From positions 1 to 7,788 of the forward strand of contig JAIENF010000361.1 in the NCBI GenBank assembly GCA_019751575.1: a DNA stretch of 7,788 nt. Reading direction: 5' to 3'. Below are positions 6,141 through 7,788 of this stretch, piece after piece. Made by a program: the position numbers and the translations under genes. The notes under the pieces were generated by a model. The model had not been told where the DNA came from, made no database searches, and saw nothing but the letters and a program-made list of their open reading frames with translations. The first letter of the stretch is position 1, and each line of letters begins with the position of its first letter. This DNA is from Burkholderiales bacterium (GTDB lineage: Bacteria > Pseudomonadota > Gammaproteobacteria > Burkholderiales > CAIKXV01).

Positions 6141-7418
6141 ATGTTCGATACAGCACTGGTGGGTGGCCACCTGGTTGATCCCGCGCAGGGCCTCGACGGC
6201 CGGTTCGACGTCTGCATCACCGGCGGCCGCGTCGCGGCGATCCTGGCCCACGGCCAGCCGGTCGAGGCGCGCGAAGTGGTCGACGTGTCCGGCCGGCTGG
6301 TGGTTCCCGGCATGGTCGATACCCATGCCCATGTGTTCCGGCATGTCACTGGGCGTTTCGGACTCGACGCCGACCTGTGCGGCGTGCAGTCCGGCGTGAC
6401 CACGCTGATCGACCAGGGCGGCCCTTCCTGCATCACGATGCCTGCGTTCCGCGCGAACGTCGTGGCGACCAGCCGCTCGCGCGTGTTCACCTACCTGTCG
6501 GCCTACCTGGTCGGAGGACTGGAGGGACACTACTATCCTTCGCTCTACCGTCCGGATTGCATCGACGTCGAGGCAACGGTGAAGTCCGCGCTGGCCAATG
6601 CCGATCTCGTGAGGGGCTTCAAGGCGCATGCGGAAGTCGGCGGCGCCGCACGCTGGGGCAACGAGGTCATGCAGCGCTGCACCGAGATCGGACGCGGGGC
6701 CAACCTGCCGCTGTACATCCACTTCGGCCAGCTGTGGCCGATGCCCGATGCCCAGGAGGCCGCGGGGCGCGAACCGGTCGATGCCGACGACATCCTCGCG
6801 CAGGTGGTGCCGATGCTGCGCGCCGGCGACATCCTCGCGCATCCGTTCACCCGCCATCCGGGCGGTTTCGTGAACCGCGAGGGCAGGGTCCATCCGGTGG
6901 TGCGCGAGGCACTCGAGATGGGCATGAAGATCGATGTCGGCCATGGTTCGCATTTCAGCTTCAACATGGCGCGCATCGCGCTGGATGCCGGCATCGTGCC
7001 GCACACCCTGGGCGCCGACATGCACGGCTACAACACGCCGGTGCCGCCGCCGCCGGGCACGCCCGAGCAGCACTCCGACCAGGACCACATGTTCTTCGGC
7101 AAGCAGCGCTTCTCGCTGGCCTCGGCGATGACCTCGATGCTCGCGCTCGGCCTGCCGCTCGAGCATGTCGTGCGCATGGTCACCGTCAATGCGGTCGAGA
7201 TCTTCGGGCTGCCTTCCGAACTCGGCACGCTGCGCCCGGGCAATCCTGCCGACGTCAGCGTGCTCCACGACGAAGCCGGCCGCTTCCCGCTGACCGACAA
7301 CGAGCAGACGACGGTGGTCGGAAACCGGCTGCTTTCGCCCGACTTCTGCCTCGTCGCCGGCACGCGCCATCAGGCCACCTCCGCGATCCTGCCGAAGGTG
7401 GAGCGGCTCGCCGCGTGA
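6141..7418 (+). CDS. Amidohydrolase/deacetylase-family metallohydrolase (dihydroorotase/Atu3266-like)
   Basis: A 425-aa cytosolic amidohydrolase with a complete binuclear-metal site: D60-T-H62-A-H64 after strand 1, K161 in GFKAH (the lysine normally carbamylated to bridge the metals), H194 in YIHFGQ, H234 in LAHPFTRHPGG and D293 in LGADMHGYNT. This set and the flanking text fit the 'amidohydrolase/deacetylase' branch that includes Agrobacterium Atu3266, whose members hydrolyse N-acyl or cyclic amides and some esters. Residues 1-55 form the small beta-sandwich start (FDTALVGGHLVDP). The C-terminal end carries the usual LRPGNPADVSVL metal-dependent hydrolase signature. The tandem ATG at 6138/6141 is resolved to 6141 by the GGAGG spacing. 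It lies 64 nt after the Bug gene, and its stop overlaps the DUF1116 start by 4 nt (GTGA), so the two are probably translated together. It is not closely related to the enamidase-like enzyme, so the locus encodes two separate amide hydrolases. The natural substrate is unknown. Confidence 0.93.
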   Translation: MFDTALVGGHLVDPAQGLDGRFDVCITGGRVAAILAHGQPVEAREVVDVSGRLVVPGMVDTHAHVFRHVTGRFGLDADLCGVQSGVTTLIDQGGPSCITMPAFRANVVATSRSRVFTYLSAYLVGGLEGHYYPSLYRPDCIDVEATVKSALANADLVRGFKAHAEVGGAARWGNEVMQRCTEIGRGANLPLYIHFGQLWPMPDAQEAAGREPVDADDILAQVVPMLRAGDILAHPFTRHPGGFVNREGRVHPVVREALEMGMKIDVGHGSHFSFNMARIALDAGIVPHTLGADMHGYNTPVPPPPGTPEQHSDQDHMFFGKQRFSLASAMTSMLALGLPLEHVVRMVTVNAVEIFGLPSELGTLRPGNPADVSVLHDEAGRFPLTDNEQTTVVGNRLLSPDFCLVAGTRHQATSAILPKVERLAA

Positions 7419-7788
7419 ACCGCCTGGACGCGGGCTCGGCAGACGGCCCGGCTTCACTCGCCGCGCGCTTCGCCGGCGCCCGGTGGCTCGACGTGGTCAC
7501 GCGCCGGGAGGCGCTGCCCGCGCTGCCCGACCATGTGCTGCTGCACGCCGGGCCCGCCTTCGACGGTCCGCCGCCGGCCCCGGTGCTCAATGCGGCGGTG
7601 CAGGCCCTGCGTTTCGAACGCCTGGCCGACAGCGCGGACGCGGCTGCAGGCATGATTGCAGCCGGGCGCGCGCGGTTGATGCCGGCGCAGGACGCGGGCG
7701 TTGCGACCCCGCTGGCCCAGGTCGTGTCGGCATCGATGCCGATGGCGGTCGTCGGCAGCGACCGGCGTACCTTCCTCGCGCCGCTGGT
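7415..7788 (+). CDS. DUF1116 family protein (AllG/YlbE-like), N-terminal part
   Basis: The first 124 residues of a gene that continues past the right edge; family members are roughly 400-470 aa. The GTG at 7415 overlaps the amidohydrolase stop (GTGA), with AGGTGGAG about 11 nt upstream. Family blocks visible are LLHAGPAF (42-49), PAPVLNAAVQALRFE (54-68), MIAAGRARLMPAQDAG (80-95) and TPLAQVVSASMP (98-109). DUF1116 proteins are usually encoded beside FdrA-like proteins; E. coli YlbE was renamed AllG as one of three subunits (AllF-AllG-AllH) of oxamate carbamoyltransferase in anaerobic allantoin use. Here no fdrA homologue precedes it; the upstream neighbour is an amidohydrolase. Partners could lie to the right of the window. 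A carbamoyl-transfer or related C-N step is a reasonable guess, not shown. Only the family assignment is well supported. Confidence 0.85.
   Translation, partial: MNRLDAGSADGPASLAARFAGARWLDVVTRREALPALPDHVLLHAGPAFDGPPPAPVLNAAVQALRFERLADSADAAAGMIAAGRARLMPAQDAGVATPLAQVVSASMPMAVVGSDRRTFLAPL

Noticed and set aside
6789..6841. Direct repeat of about 13 bases (ACATCCTCGCGCA), two copies about 40 bases apart
   Set aside because: Both copies encode DILA within the amidohydrolase and are explained by codon bias at two similar peptide segments.
6027..7457. 476-codon open frame on the minus strand
   Set aside because: It mirrors the amidohydrolase in antisense and is longer only because stops are rare in this base composition; no family motif is present.

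Overview
The window is about two-thirds G+C, densely coded, and has strongly G/C-biased third codon positions. It carries two periplasmic receptors of the Bug (tripartite tricarboxylate transporter, TctC-like) family. Their expansion is typical of Burkholderiales-type Betaproteobacteria, so an environmental member of that group is the best guess; some Alphaproteobacteria cannot be excluded. No RNA genes, insertion sequences, CRISPR arrays or long repeats were seen, and no gene-free stretch exceeds 300 bases.

The layout is two divergent operons read from one compact control region at about 3508-3556. The leftward (minus-strand) operon runs: AA_synth/DUF1185 protein (3458-2880), enamidase-like amidohydrolase (2821-1625), class A FAD-dependent aromatic hydroxylase (1625-408, coupled to the amidohydrolase by a 1-nt stop/start overlap) and a Bug receptor (354 to beyond position 1). 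The rightward (plus-strand) operon runs: a protein with two EthD-like ferredoxin-fold repeats (3601-4299), a GntR/FCD-family repressor (4312-4977), a second Bug receptor (5075-6076), a deacetylase/dihydroorotase-type amidohydrolase (6141-7418) and the start of a DUF1116 (AllG/YlbE-like) gene (7415 to beyond the right edge, 4-nt overlap).

The control region holds two sigma70-like promoters facing away from each other with overlapping -10 elements. A perfect 13-bp palindrome (ATTGTC-A-GACAAT) lies in the spacer of the leftward promoter and across the -10 end and start region of the rightward one. The adjacent GntR gene is the obvious candidate regulator of both operons and of itself.

Together the genes look like a self-contained uptake-and-degradation island: organic anions captured by Bug proteins, an aromatic or heteroaromatic ring hydroxylated by the flavoprotein, and cyclic amide, enamide or ureide bonds cut by two amidohydrolases. 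The enamidase-like sequence resembles, from memory, the Eubacterium barkeri enzyme of nicotinate fermentation. The DUF1116 gene is related to a subunit of the E. coli oxamate carbamoyltransferase. A nitrogen-heterocycle catabolic pathway is therefore my leading inference, but the substrate cannot be read from the sequence. The enamidase-like protein carries Gln where the first metal-binding His of the HxH motif is expected, which is the oddest single detail.
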